A stretch of 64,000 bases of DNA from CAVZXS01 sp963779325 (GTDB taxonomy: Bacteria > Bacteroidota > Bacteroidia > Chitinophagales > Chitinophagaceae), in NCBI GenBank assembly GCA_963779325.1, contig CAVZXS010000019.1:186001-250000 (forward strand). The letters run 5' to 3'. Both the position numbers and the translations under genes were made by a program. The first letter of the stretch is position 1, and every line of letters starts with the position of its first letter. The notes beneath the pieces were generated by a model. It was not told the DNA's origin and searched no databases. It saw only the letters and a program-made list of their open reading frames with translations. This document shows positions 36,585 to 46,087 of this stretch, in pieces.

Positions 36585-36617
36585 AACTGAACCTGCAAGG
36601 TTAGTTTTGCTGTACTA

Positions 36618-36848
36618 ATGGATATAAAATTATCAGAACTTTCACAGGGGCAAAGGGCTATTATAAAGAGCTTTACCAATAACAGCATTCAGTTAAAACT
36701 AATGGAGATGGGTTGTTTACCCGAAGAACAAATCACAATAACCCAGATAGCGCCACTGGGAGGCCCTATTTCAATCACTGTTTCCGATTACCAGCTCAGC
36801 CTGCGAATAGACGAGGCCGAAAAAATAATTGTTCACTTAATAGATTGA
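36618..36848 (+). CDS. feoA: FeoA family protein
   Basis: 76 aa, SH3-like FeoA fold: KLSELSQGQRAIIKSFTNNSIQLKLMEMGCLPEEQITITQIAPLGGPISITVSDYQLSLR. FeoA assists the FeoB ferrous-iron transporter. Here feoB is about 3 kb away on the opposite strand, with nadD, chrA and a serine hydrolase between them. nadD starts 15 bp downstream. Confidence 0.9.
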   Translation: MDIKLSELSQGQRAIIKSFTNNSIQLKLMEMGCLPEEQITITQIAPLGGPISITVSDYQLSLRIDEAEKIIVHLID

Positions 36849-36863
36849 TAATCAAATAATTAA

Positions 36864-37436
36864 ATGAAGACAGGCTTATTTTTTGGCTCGTTTAACCCCA
36901 TTCATACCGGGCATTTAATTATAGCTAATCATGTACTGAACGAATCTGATTTGGATAAAGTCTGGTTTATCGTATCGCCGCAGAATCCGCTTAAGAAAAG
37001 CAAAACACTTTTAAATAAATACCACCGGCTCCACCTGGTTCGGCTCGCTATTGAGGGAGATGGAAGAATGAGGGCATCGGATATTGAGTTCGGTTTACCC
37101 ACCCCTTCTTATACTGTAGATACTCTAACCTACCTGAAAGAAAAATATCCCAAACACGAGTTTTCGGTAATAATGGGAAGCGACAGTTTGCAAAATCTGC
37201 ACAAGTGGAAAAACTCTGAAGTAATTCTGAAAAATTATCATATTTATGTTTACCTGCGACCGGCCGCAGAGCTTATGAAGCCTTCGGAAAAAAATATTCA
37301 TTTACTGAAAGCGCCGCTGCTTGAAATTTCGGCTACACAAATACGTGATATTGTAAAGTCGGGCAAATCGATACGTTACATGGTACCGGAAAAGGTAATG
37401 GAAGAAATTGAAAAATGCGGCTATTATAGAGACTAA
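36864..37436 (+). CDS. nadD: nicotinate-nucleotide adenylyltransferase NadD
   Basis: 190 aa with the nucleotidyltransferase motif GSFNPIHTGHLIIAN at the N-terminus, IMGSDSLQNLHKWKN in the middle and the ISATQIRDIVKSGKSIRYMVP signature near the C-terminus. It makes deamido-NAD from nicotinate mononucleotide. Together with nadA it places two NAD-synthesis genes in this region. Confidence 0.95.
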   Translation: MKTGLFFGSFNPIHTGHLIIANHVLNESDLDKVWFIVSPQNPLKKSKTLLNKYHRLHLVRLAIEGDGRMRASDIEFGLPTPSYTVDTLTYLKEKYPKHEFSVIMGSDSLQNLHKWKNSEVILKNYHIYVYLRPAAELMKPSEKNIHLLKAPLLEISATQIRDIVKSGKSIRYMVPEKVMEEIEKCGYYRD

Positions 37437-37461
37437 TCCGGCCCTGCCCGAGAAAGACCGT

Positions 37462-38739
37462 CTAAAAAAAATAACCCAGCAACAAACAGCCTATTACAAT
37501 GAAAGGAGAATAAATACGGGTAAAACGCAACAATAAAAAAGTGGCCAATATAACGCCGACATTTACAAAGCTCACGGTTTTTAATTCCGTTAAAGAAATA
37601 TCTTTCATTATATAAACCGTTGAGGCAATCATGATACCTACTACCACGGCATTTATTCCTTCCTGCGAACGATAAATAGCGGCATATTTTTTAAGGTTAT
37701 TCCAAACAGGAAAAAAGAATAACACCAATAAAGCGCTGGGCAAAAAGATAGCAAACATACCGATCAGGCAACCCAGCAACTGCATTGATGTACCCAAATC
37801 TTTCATAGCCATACCGCCGGCAAAAGCTCCGATAGAAAAAACCGGCCCCGGTACCGCTCGAACGACACCCATGCCCGTATACATTTCATCTTTATCAATT
37901 TGAATAACCCCCGCATATTCTCCCGAATCAATGGCGATTCCTTTCTTTTTAAATTTATCTCTTACCGATTCGGGCCGAATACTGAACTGTTCATACATCA
38001 TAGGCATCAGTACCTGGCCGCCGCCAAAAACAATGCCTCCCATACGATAAGTATTTTCGAACAGGCTTACGGGTCGCCTGGCTTCATCAGGCCACTTTTC
38101 TATCCTTGCCCGTTCGCTTAAAAAACCTGCGATAATGAAGATTAAACCAAAGGCCCAAAAATTCCACCAGCGAATTTTTTTTGGTTTTTGTTCTAATTGC
38201 GGAATACGCTTACGGCTGATATTGGTAGCAATGCCGCCGGCTATAATTAATACCGGGAAAATCCAGGGTTGTTTAAAAAAAACATAGGTAAGCACCGCGC
38301 AACTAATCATAATAACCCAAGTAATAGTATTTTTTATGGAAAGACGAAACGCGATCGAAGAAGCATATAACAAAAACCCGGCGGCCATGGCAGGAATAAA
38401 TTTGAAAACCTTTTCCATAGCCCTGTTATCAAGGTAATGTAATAAAAATGAAAAGGCGCCCATAAAAATACTTGCAGGCAAGATCCATATTAATAAAGTG
38501 ATTACAGCAAGTAAAACACCGCCGCGTTTATAGCCTATTAATGTAAGCACTTGCGAAGAGGACGCCCCCGGTAATAATTGGCAAAATCCATTGTACTCCA
38601 GCAGCTCTTCTTTAGAAACATAGGGTTTGTTTTCAACAAAGGTTTTCATCATCATACCCAAATGCGCCTGCGGCCCGCCAAATGCGGAGATGCTGTGAAT
38701 AAAAACCTGTTTCAAAAAAGGGATGTGGCGGAGCAGCAT
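37462..38739 (-). CDS. chrA: ChrA family chromate transporter
   Basis: 425 aa, two CHR repeats of about six membrane helices each. The first starts FIHSISAFGGPQAHLGMMMKTFV...YNGFCQLLPGASSSQVLTLIGY and the second TYRMGGIVFGGGQVLMPMMYEQF...GVVRAVPGPVFSIGAFAG. The internal symmetry of FGGP/FGGG and PGP motifs is diagnostic. The family exports chromate; physiological substrate here unknown. It converges with nadD, whose stop is 25 bp away. Confidence 0.92.
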   Translation of the reverse strand: MLLRHIPFLKQVFIHSISAFGGPQAHLGMMMKTFVENKPYVSKEELLEYNGFCQLLPGASSSQVLTLIGYKRGGVLLAVITLLIWILPASIFMGAFSFLLHYLDNRAMEKVFKFIPAMAAGFLLYASSIAFRLSIKNTITWVIMISCAVLTYVFFKQPWIFPVLIIAGGIATNISRKRIPQLEQKPKKIRWWNFWAFGLIFIIAGFLSERARIEKWPDEARRPVSLFENTYRMGGIVFGGGQVLMPMMYEQFSIRPESVRDKFKKKGIAIDSGEYAGVIQIDKDEMYTGMGVVRAVPGPVFSIGAFAGGMAMKDLGTSMQLLGCLIGMFAIFLPSALLVLFFFPVWNNLKKYAAIYRSQEGINAVVVGIMIASTVYIMKDISLTELKTVSFVNVGVILATFLLLRFTRIYSPFIVIGCLLLGYFF

Positions 38740-38824
38740 GAGACAATAAATATAAATAAAAACAAATACCGGTTAAATGATTCTCCATTTTTGTGAATAA
38801 AGTATTTTCACAAAAAAGAAAAGT

Positions 38825-39733
38825 ATGAAATATTTAGTACTATTCAATATTCTTATCATTCACTTATGTTCTTACGCTCAGGAAATTGACAAAAGACTTC
38901 AAAAAAAAATTGAAAAGGCAATTGCAGGTTTCAATGGAGACATTGGTGTTTACGTAAAAAATTTGAAAAAGAATAGAATAGCGGCCATAAATGCCGACAC
39001 CGTTTTTCCTACTGCCAGTATGGTAAAAGTGCCGATACTGGTTGGAATAATGGATAAGATACAAAAGAACGAACTGAGCTATCATCAATTGATTGAATAC
39101 AAGGATTCGTTACTGTACGAGGGAGAAGATATTTTGGGTTCTTTTAAAAGTGGAGAAAAAATTACTTTAAAAAAAGTGGTTATGCTGATGCTGACTACCA
39201 GCGATAATACAGCAAGCCTGTGGTTGCAAAGCCTGGCCGGTACCGGAACAAGAATAAATGAAATATTGGATAGTGCCGGGTTTATATATACAAAGGTAAA
39301 CTCCAGAACACCGGGAAGAGAAGAAAATCGTACCATGTATGGTTGGGGACAAACTACACCAAGGGAAATGGCTACGTTATTTGAAAAAATTTATAAAGGA
39401 GAAATAATAAGTAAAGAAGCCGGTGAAACAATGCTGCGGGCATTGAAAAGAAATTACTGGGATGGCGAAGCATTATCTTTTTTACCCCCTCGGGTAAATA
39501 CGTTTTCGAAAAACGGGGCGGTGAACAGAAGCAGGAGCGAAACTATATTAGTTAATGCGCCGCACGGCGATTTTGTTTTCAGCATTATTACAAAAAACCA
39601 AAAAGATGAAAGTTGGCAAAAACACAATGAAGGATGGGACCTTGCAAGAAAATTAGCATTGATTATATGGCAGCATTATGAGCCAAAAAGCAAATGGAAG
39701 CCGATGGAGAAAGAAACCGAAAAATGGTTCTAA
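38825..39733 (+). CDS. class A beta-lactamase-related serine hydrolase
   Basis: 302 aa with a signal peptide (CSYAQ). Catalytic SMVK (Ser65-Lys68) and SDN (126-128) are present. The third box is SKNG rather than KTG, giving a KxG with Asn in the middle. The fold is that of class A penicillin-interacting enzymes; real beta-lactamase activity is not certain because of the altered third box and no clear Glu166 loop. It is periplasmic and divergent from chrA. Confidence 0.8.
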   Translation: MKYLVLFNILIIHLCSYAQEIDKRLQKKIEKAIAGFNGDIGVYVKNLKKNRIAAINADTVFPTASMVKVPILVGIMDKIQKNELSYHQLIEYKDSLLYEGEDILGSFKSGEKITLKKVVMLMLTTSDNTASLWLQSLAGTGTRINEILDSAGFIYTKVNSRTPGREENRTMYGWGQTTPREMATLFEKIYKGEIISKEAGETMLRALKRNYWDGEALSFLPPRVNTFSKNGAVNRSRSETILVNAPHGDFVFSIITKNQKDESWQKHNEGWDLARKLALIIWQHYEPKSKWKPMEKETEKWF

Positions 39734-39755
39734 AAAATTTCGATAGCAGTGCTCT

Positions 39756-41876
39756 TTATTTGAATAGTTGAAAAACAAGCAGACTCATTAAATAAGCAAG
39801 GGCCGTCATGTATATTAACTGTATGATGGGCCATTTCCATGTTTTAGTTTCTCTTTTTACAATGGCCAGCGTACTCATACATTGCATGGCAAAAACATAA
39901 AAAATCATTAATGATAATCCGCTTGCCAAATTAAACACTTTGCTGCCATCGGGTTTTACCGCAGCCTGCATTTTTTCGCGTAGTAATAAACTTTTTTCAT
40001 CGGCTTCTCCCACGCTGTATAATGTGGCCATCGTACCAACAAAAACCTCCCTGGCAGCAAATGAAGTAACCAGGGCAATTCCTATTTTCCAATCGTAACC
40101 GAGTGGAGTAATTGCGGGCTCAATACTTTTGCCGATAATGCCGGCGAAAGAGTTTTCCAATTTAGCGGTGCGAAATTCTTTTTCCAAATGATTAATATCG
40201 GCGCCCGGTTGTGTTTTTAGTGTTTCATATTTAGCGGCAAGGTTTTTTATCCTGTTGCCCGGACCGAAAGAACTTAACCCCCAAAGAATTAAACTGATCA
40301 CCATAATAACTTTGCCCGCTTCGAAAACGAATATCCTCGCTTTCTCAATCATGGTTTGCATAATGTTTTTCCACCGGGGCGAACGATAAGTCGGAAGCTC
40401 CAATATAAAATAACTTTTCTCCGTATTTTTTATAAATAACTTGGCAATATATGCAACCAATAAGGCCATAACCAGCCCCAGTAAATAAAGCCCCATCATA
40501 ACCAAGCCCTGCACACTTAAAAAGCCCAGCAAAAATTTATTTGGGATCACAAGGCCGATTAAAATAGTATACACCGGCAGCCTTGCCGAGCAACTCATTA
40601 GCGGAGTAATAAGAATAGTGAGTAATCTTTCTTTTTTATTTTCAATAGCACGGGCACTCATAATGGCGGGTACGGCACAAGCAAACCCGCTAATCATTGG
40701 CATTACACTTTTCCCGTTCAGTCCTACACTTCGCATCAGCCGGTCGCTCAAAAAACTAATGCGTGCCATGTATCCTGTGTCTTCCAACAAGGTAATAAGC
40801 CCGAACAAAATCATTATTTGCGGAATAAAAACAAAAATGCCGCTGAGGCCGGCAATGACTCCGTTAATTAATAAATCACTCCACCATACGGTGGGTAAAA
40901 TATCCGCGACAGCGCCACTGAGCTTTGCAAATCCCGTTTCTATCCAATTCATAGGATGTTGCGCTAACCAAAAAACACTTTGAAACAAAATGAACAACAC
41001 GGCTACTAAAATGATATAACCCCAGCGGCGATGCAGTAAAACCGTATCAAGTTTATCGGTGAATAAGGTTCTTTGTAATGGATCAGGTTCCAATACATGC
41101 AGTTGTAAAATATTTTTTATTCGTGCATACCGATCCATGATCTCGTCGGCCTGTATTTTGGTCTTGTTAAAAGGAAATCGCAGAATACTCTCTGCAATTA
41201 TTTTTTTATCAGCAGCCGATAATTTTAATTCATGATAATTAACCGCAAGATGAAATGCTTTATAGTCGCTGACGGAATGGATTTTTTCTTTGATAGCATC
41301 AATTGTTTTGCCGCCCCATTTTGTATTAGCTACAAAATCTCTTGCCGGAGCCGCATTCGTATGCCCCCCCAAATGAATTAATATTTTTTTTAACTGCGGA
41401 ATGCCTTTGTTTTTTCTGGGGTTTACGGCAACCACCGGAACACCGAGTTCTCTTTCCAGGCCCGATATATCTATTTCAATTCCTTTCTTTCTTGCAAGGT
41501 CCATCATGGTAAGTACTACCACTACCGGAATTTTAAGATCAATAATTTGCGAAGCGAACAAAAGATTACGCTTCAGGTTGGAAGCATCTACCACCACCAT
41601 TACAATATCAGGATGCTCTGCGTTTTTTTCATTTATCAGAACATCATAGGTTACCCACTCATCGCTTCTCCTGGGGTATAAACTGTACGTGCCGGGCAAG
41701 TCAATGAATTCAGCCTTTATATTTGTATCTATCAGGGCGGTACCCAGTTTCATATCAACGGTAACACCGGGGAAATTTCCCACCTTCTGGTTCATACCCG
41801 TAATACAATTGAACAACGAACTTTTTCCGCTGTTGGGGTTGCCCACTAATGCAATATGAATTTTTTTTTGAGTCAA
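39756..41876 (-). CDS. feoB: ferrous iron transporter FeoB
   Basis: About 706 aa. The N-terminal G domain has GNPNSGKSSLFN (G1), TVDMK (G2), DLPGTYSL (G3) and LTMMDLARKKG (G4). Two Gate domains follow, with GLIxLLEDTGYMAR, GFACAVPAIMSAR and SCSARLPVYTILIG. No ATG lies before the G1 motif. TTG at 41876 (LTQKKIHIALVG) gives the family-typical N-terminus. GTG at 41918 would add 14 odd residues and run into the palindrome upstream. It imports Fe2+ across the inner membrane. Confidence 0.93.
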   Translation of the reverse strand: MTQKKIHIALVGNPNSGKSSLFNCITGMNQKVGNFPGVTVDMKLGTALIDTNIKAEFIDLPGTYSLYPRRSDEWVTYDVLINEKNAEHPDIVMVVVDASNLKRNLLFASQIIDLKIPVVVVLTMMDLARKKGIEIDISGLERELGVPVVAVNPRKNKGIPQLKKILIHLGGHTNAAPARDFVANTKWGGKTIDAIKEKIHSVSDYKAFHLAVNYHELKLSAADKKIIAESILRFPFNKTKIQADEIMDRYARIKNILQLHVLEPDPLQRTLFTDKLDTVLLHRRWGYIILVAVLFILFQSVFWLAQHPMNWIETGFAKLSGAVADILPTVWWSDLLINGVIAGLSGIFVFIPQIMILFGLITLLEDTGYMARISFLSDRLMRSVGLNGKSVMPMISGFACAVPAIMSARAIENKKERLLTILITPLMSCSARLPVYTILIGLVIPNKFLLGFLSVQGLVMMGLYLLGLVMALLVAYIAKLFIKNTEKSYFILELPTYRSPRWKNIMQTMIEKARIFVFEAGKVIMVISLILWGLSSFGPGNRIKNLAAKYETLKTQPGADINHLEKEFRTAKLENSFAGIIGKSIEPAITPLGYDWKIGIALVTSFAAREVFVGTMATLYSVGEADEKSLLLREKMQAAVKPDGSKVFNLASGLSLMIFYVFAMQCMSTLAIVKRETKTWKWPIIQLIYMTALAYLMSLLVFQLFK

Positions 41877-41918
41877 GTAACAGTATAGCCTGCAAATGTA
41901 GCCGTATAAAAGCCTCAC

Positions 41919-41939
41919 AACTTACGAAATAGGTAAGTT
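41919..41939. promoter_or_regulatory. inverted repeat upstream of feoB, candidate metal-regulator site
   Basis: AACTTAC and GTAAGTT are perfect 7-bp arms around a 7-bp centre, 43-63 bp upstream of the TTG chosen for feoB. Size and symmetry suit a dimeric repressor such as a DtxR- or Fur-type protein. The binding protein is not identified here. Confidence 0.5.
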
Positions 41940-42151
41940 TTCAACACGCAAGCGGGAATTTAAATAACCTGCAATTTTGCCCGCCGCAAATTTAATTGCT
42001 CCGGTCGGGATAAGCCGGCTCAAACTTTGAAGCGCTACGGGGGATTTAGATATTACAAATACTTTATAAAATAGCAACCATGATTGTATTTAAATTGTCT
42101 ATGCTATTAATACCTTTGTAAGCAGAGGTGTAAAAACCACAAACACTTTAT

Positions 42152-43852
42152 ATGTTGCGTATCCATACTTTTTTATCAGCGGTTTTATTGTTTATCAGTC
42201 TTTTTTCTTTTGCTCAAAAGAAAAATAAAAAGATTTCGAAGGCCGAGCTCGGTTTAATTACAAGTCTTCAATCGCATATCAGTTTTTTGGCCGATGATAA
42301 ATTGGAGGGAAGAAGAGCGGGCACCAACGGAGAAAAATTGGCGGGAGAATACATCAGCAACCGGTTTTCAACCATTGGCCTTACGGCAAAAGGAACACAA
42401 GGGTTTTATCAGCCGTTTGAAATTAATGAGGGCAAACAAATGAACCCCGGCACCTTGTTACTTATAAACGGAAACGACCTTAAAGCCGGCAAAGATTTTT
42501 TTCCTTTTGTTTTCAGTCCCAATATATCAATGGAAGCATTGCCGTCCGTCGCATTGCAGGAAATGGATATGCCCTGGTTTTTCAATTTAAGTGAAACCCT
42601 GGAAGAAAATAAAAATAATCCGCATTTTGATCTGCTGGAGTTTATAAAATCAAAAGCAAAAAAAGCAAAAGAAAAAACAGCCACGGCCTTATTTATTTAT
42701 AATACATCCTTTATTGATGATAAACTTGAATTTAACGGAAAAGATAAATCAGCCCCGTTGCCCATACCGGTCATTTATATTTCTAAGGCTTCGGCTCAAA
42801 AATTTTTCAAAGACGAATCGGCCACAACAGATTTGAAACTGAAAATTGATATAGGCGATAAAAAAAGAACCGGGAACAACGTAGTTGGATTTATTGACAA
42901 TGGCGCTTCCCGTACAGTTGTTGTCGGCGCCCATTTCGATCATTTGGGTTTTGGCGAAGACGGCAACTCGATGATTAGAAATATGGAGAACCCGGGCATA
43001 CACAACGGAGCGGACGATAATGCAAGCGGCACGGCGGCATTAATAGAGTTGGCAAGAATGCTGAAGACTGCGCCGGCGGGCAAAAATAATTTTTCAAAAA
43101 ACAGCAATTATCTTTTTATTGCTTTTTCCGGCGAAGAGTTGGGGCTTTACGGTTCCAAATATTTTACCGAGTACCCTACCGTTGATTTAAAGAATGTAAA
43201 TTACATGATTAACATGGACATGGTAGGAAGATTGAATGACAGTACCAAAGTATTGACGGTAGGAGGATATGGAACATCTCCTGCGTGGGGAGAGTATTAC
43301 GGGTTTTTAGACAGGGCTCATGCAAAAAAAGATCCTATCAGTTATAAATACGACAGCAGCGGCACCGGCCCCAGCGATCACACATCTTTTTATAGAAAAG
43401 ATATACCGGTATTATTCTTTTTTACAGGACTTCATACTGACTACCACAAACCTTCTGATGATGCTGATAAAATTAACTATACCGGCGAAGCGCTTATTGT
43501 TAATCATATATTTTCATTAATTAATCATATAAATACAAGAAATCAAAAACTTGCTTTTACAAAAACAAGAGAAACACAAACTACCACATCGGCAAGATTC
43601 AGCGTAACGATGGGCATTATGCCTGATTATACATTTAGCGGCGCCGGTGTTCGTGCCGATGGTGTTACAGACGGAAGGCCCGCACAAAAAGCCGGGCTTA
43701 AAACCGGTGATGTAATTATTCAGTTGGGCGATAACCCTGTTTCATCTGTTGAAAATTATATGCAGGTATTGAGTAAGTTTAAAAAAGGAGATAAGACGAA
43801 GGTCAAATATAAGAGAGCGAATGAAACGAAGGAAGCGGAAATTGAGTTTTAA
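42152..43852 (+). CDS. secreted M28 family metallopeptidase with C-terminal PDZ domain
   Basis: 566 aa. A signal peptide ends near FSFAQ. The M28 domain shows GAHFDHLG, GADDNASGTAAL, FSGEELGLYGS (catalytic Glu and Zn ligand), NMDMVGRL and a closing SDHTSF...HTDYHKPSDDADKI, a complete two-zinc aminopeptidase site. A PA-like insert lies at about 140-230. The last 90 residues form a PDZ domain (VRADGVTDGRPAQKAGLKTGDVIIQLG). It is exported, probably to the periplasm or surface. Confidence 0.92.
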   Translation: MLRIHTFLSAVLLFISLFSFAQKKNKKISKAELGLITSLQSHISFLADDKLEGRRAGTNGEKLAGEYISNRFSTIGLTAKGTQGFYQPFEINEGKQMNPGTLLLINGNDLKAGKDFFPFVFSPNISMEALPSVALQEMDMPWFFNLSETLEENKNNPHFDLLEFIKSKAKKAKEKTATALFIYNTSFIDDKLEFNGKDKSAPLPIPVIYISKASAQKFFKDESATTDLKLKIDIGDKKRTGNNVVGFIDNGASRTVVVGAHFDHLGFGEDGNSMIRNMENPGIHNGADDNASGTAALIELARMLKTAPAGKNNFSKNSNYLFIAFSGEELGLYGSKYFTEYPTVDLKNVNYMINMDMVGRLNDSTKVLTVGGYGTSPAWGEYYGFLDRAHAKKDPISYKYDSSGTGPSDHTSFYRKDIPVLFFFTGLHTDYHKPSDDADKINYTGEALIVNHIFSLINHINTRNQKLAFTKTRETQTTTSARFSVTMGIMPDYTFSGAGVRADGVTDGRPAQKAGLKTGDVIIQLGDNPVSSVENYMQVLSKFKKGDKTKVKYKRANETKEAEIEF

Positions 43853-43882
43853 TTTTATTTAAAATATCGCCTTGCCGCCAAT

Positions 43883-44317
43883 ATGAAGTTAACGCTCGAT
43901 AATAAAGACCTCACAGACGAATTTTTTGAAGAGACAAGGCTGCTTGGTATTATGGCGCCGGTAAAAGATTATCGATTTAATTGGGAGTTGAACAGTCTGC
44001 TGGCCATGGATTTCAGATTGAATAATGATATTGAAATTCAGTTGACCAAAAAAAAGCGAAACTATTTTTTCTCGGTATATACTTTTAATGAACCGGCCGG
44101 TTCGCTTTGTCATTATTTATATATTAACCGCTTTGACGGTGAATATTTATTACCTGAATTTAAACACCTTGATTTTTTGTGGTTAATGAAAGGCGACAGT
44201 GTAAGCGATAAATCGCTGCAGGAATTTGTAGCTGCGATAAAAACCATCAGCGGAGTGCAACTGGTAATAGAATTGACGGATGAGAAAATAAAAAACAAAG
44301 AGCATTTGGTTTTTTAA
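43883..44317 (+). CDS. IPExxxVDY family protein
   Basis: 144 aa, typical of a Bacteroidota-only family of unknown function; the name motif appears here as LPEFKHLDF. It starts 30 bp after the peptidase gene on the same strand. In many relatives this gene lies beside housekeeping genes such as pyruvate kinase, which is not seen here. Confidence 0.75.
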   Translation: MKLTLDNKDLTDEFFEETRLLGIMAPVKDYRFNWELNSLLAMDFRLNNDIEIQLTKKKRNYFFSVYTFNEPAGSLCHYLYINRFDGEYLLPEFKHLDFLWLMKGDSVSDKSLQEFVAAIKTISGVQLVIELTDEKIKNKEHLVF

Positions 44318-44376
44318 TTACCGTTCTGCTGCGGGAAAGTATAATCTTAGAATTTAATTCTTAAAAAAAATTCAAT

Positions 44377-44646
44377 ATGAGTACTGGTATAAACACATCT
44401 TCAGGGGCCGGGGGTACATGGGAAGAAAAAGATAATAAACTGTATAAGAAGTTTACGTTTAAAAACTTCAGCGAAGCATTTGCTTTTATGACAAGAGTGG
44501 CTATTGAAGCCGAAAAGATGGATCACCATCCTTATTGGAGCAATGTATGGAATACGGTGGAAGTGTGGTTGAACACACATGATGCGGGAAATATTGTTAC
44601 AGATAAAGACAGACAATTGGCAAAAAAAATAGACGGATTGTTATAA
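44377..44646 (+). CDS. phhB: pterin-4a-carbinolamine dehydratase
   Basis: 89 aa with the PCD core EAEKMDHHPYWSNVWNTVEVWLNTHDAG; His-His-Pro are the catalytic residues. It recycles the cofactor of aromatic amino acid hydroxylases. No hydroxylase gene is seen in the window. The antitoxin ORF starts 9 bp downstream. Confidence 0.9.
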   Translation: MSTGINTSSGAGGTWEEKDNKLYKKFTFKNFSEAFAFMTRVAIEAEKMDHHPYWSNVWNTVEVWLNTHDAGNIVTDKDRQLAKKIDGLL

Positions 44647-44655
44647 ATTTGAGGT

Positions 44656-44874
44656 ATGGCACAATTAGTATTATCAATCCCCGAAGAGAAGGTGAAAACT
44701 TTTCTCAATTTTATAAGCGACTTGAAATATATAAAGATTGAGGAAAAGGAGTTTGTTGTGCCCGAATGGCAAAAGAAAGAAGTGAGAAAAAGATTAAAAA
44801 ACGGGAAAGCAAACCCGGCCACTCTTGTATCTTCAAAAGAGGCTCTTAAACGACTGAAGTCGCTGCGGGTATGA
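44656..44874 (+). CDS. addiction-module antitoxin
   Basis: 72 aa, acidic/basic mixed, with a beta-helix N-terminal part (QLVLSIPEEKVKTFLNFISDLKYIKIEEKEF) and a Lys-rich tail that would wrap the toxin. It overlaps the toxin start by 4 bp (ATGA), the usual antitoxin-first order of ParDE/RelBE. Confidence 0.75.
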   Translation: MAQLVLSIPEEKVKTFLNFISDLKYIKIEEKEFVVPEWQKKEVRKRLKNGKANPATLVSSKEALKRLKSLRV

Positions 44875-45161
44875 AGAAATATACAATTAAGTTTGCTCCT
44901 CAATCTTTGGAAGATATTGAAGAAGCGGTTGACTATTATAATGAGCAACTTTGGGGCCTGGGTAATAAATTCCTTCTTGATTTAGATAAAGCCTATAAAG
45001 CAATTCAGCTGAATCCTTTTTTTGAGTCTGTTAAATATGATAATATGCATTGTGCAGCATTTAAAAAATTTCCATTTTCCATACATTATGAAGTAGACGA
45101 AAAAAATGAAATGGTACTGATAGTTGCTGTTTTTAATACTTTGAAAGAACCATTTTGGTAA
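44871..45161 (+). CDS. ParE/RelE-type toxin
   Basis: 96 aa: YTIKFAPQSLEDIEEAVDYYNEQLWGLGNKFLLDLDKAYKAIQLNPF, then FKKFPFSIHYEVDEKNEMVLIVAVFNTLKEP. This is the RelE/ParE superfamily fold. The N-terminal A..SLEDIEEAVDYY pattern points to the ParE side (gyrase poisoning). Activity inferred from family. Confidence 0.85.
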   Translation: MKKYTIKFAPQSLEDIEEAVDYYNEQLWGLGNKFLLDLDKAYKAIQLNPFFESVKYDNMHCAAFKKFPFSIHYEVDEKNEMVLIVAVFNTLKEPFW

Positions 45162-45165
45162 AATT

Positions 45166-46083
45166 ATGCCGCTTGCTTCCACCATACTAATGGTACGTCC
45201 CGCAGCTTTTGGTTTTAATAAACAAACAGCTGCAAATAATTTTTTTCAGTCGTCCTCTTCGCTTACTGCGGAGCAGCTGCAACAAAAAGCCGTACAGGAG
45301 TTTGATAATATGGTAGCAACACTCAGAAGTCGCGACATTAATGTATTCGTAATTGATGATACGAAAGAACCCGTCAAGCCTGATGCAATCTTCCCTAATA
45401 ACTGGTTAAGCACTTCTGCAGACGGAACAGTATATGTATATCCGATGTACGCACCTAACAGGCGGTTGGAAAAGCGAGATGATATTTTGCAATTATTGGC
45501 GAATAATTTTATTGTAAATGATTTACAGGATTGGAGTGAATATGAAGTAGAAGGGCTTTTCTTGGAAGGAACGGGCAGTATGATTATTGATTATGAGAAT
45601 AAAATAATTTATGCCTGTGTTTCGGAACGAACCTGCAGACCGCTATTGGAAAAATTTGCCGCGGCAAACGGCTTCAACGCTTTTTTATTTACGGCAACAG
45701 ATAAAAAAAATCAACCGATTTATCATACCAACGTGATGATGGCACTTGGAGAAAACTTCGCAATACTGTGCGAAGAATCGATTGCTGACGAATCGGAGTT
45801 GATTGCTATAAGGCATTTACCGGAATCAACAGGTCGTACAATTATTCCAATAACAAAAGAGCAGGTGCATTCCTTTGCGGGTAATATGCTGCAGGTAAAA
45901 AATAATAAGGACGAAAAGTTTTTAATCATGAGCCAAACAGCTTATGACTCTTTGCGAAAAGAGCAACGAGAATTGCTGGAAACTTTCTCTGCACTATTAC
46001 CGATACCCGTACCCACTATCGAAGAAGTGGAAGGCGGCAGTGTACGGTGTATGATTGCAGAAATTTTTTTAGAGAAAAAATAA
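45166..46083 (+). CDS. ctlX: citrulline utilisation hydrolase CtlX-like (arginine-deiminase fold)
   Basis: 305 aa. STILMVRPAAFGFNKQTAANN at the start, DAIFPNNWLST, EGLFLEGTGSMI, YHTNVMMALG (His) and GGSVRCMIAEI (catalytic Cys near the C-terminus) follow the amidinotransferase/ADI pattern seen in Bacteroidota CtlX proteins. It acts on a guanidino or ureido substrate in amino-acid breakdown. It starts 4 bp after the toxin, but the link is probably only positional. Confidence 0.82.
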   Translation: MPLASTILMVRPAAFGFNKQTAANNFFQSSSSLTAEQLQQKAVQEFDNMVATLRSRDINVFVIDDTKEPVKPDAIFPNNWLSTSADGTVYVYPMYAPNRRLEKRDDILQLLANNFIVNDLQDWSEYEVEGLFLEGTGSMIIDYENKIIYACVSERTCRPLLEKFAAANGFNAFLFTATDKKNQPIYHTNVMMALGENFAILCEESIADESELIAIRHLPESTGRTIIPITKEQVHSFAGNMLQVKNNKDEKFLIMSQTAYDSLRKEQRELLETFSALLPIPVPTIEEVEGGSVRCMIAEIFLEKK

Positions 46084-46087
46084 GCGG

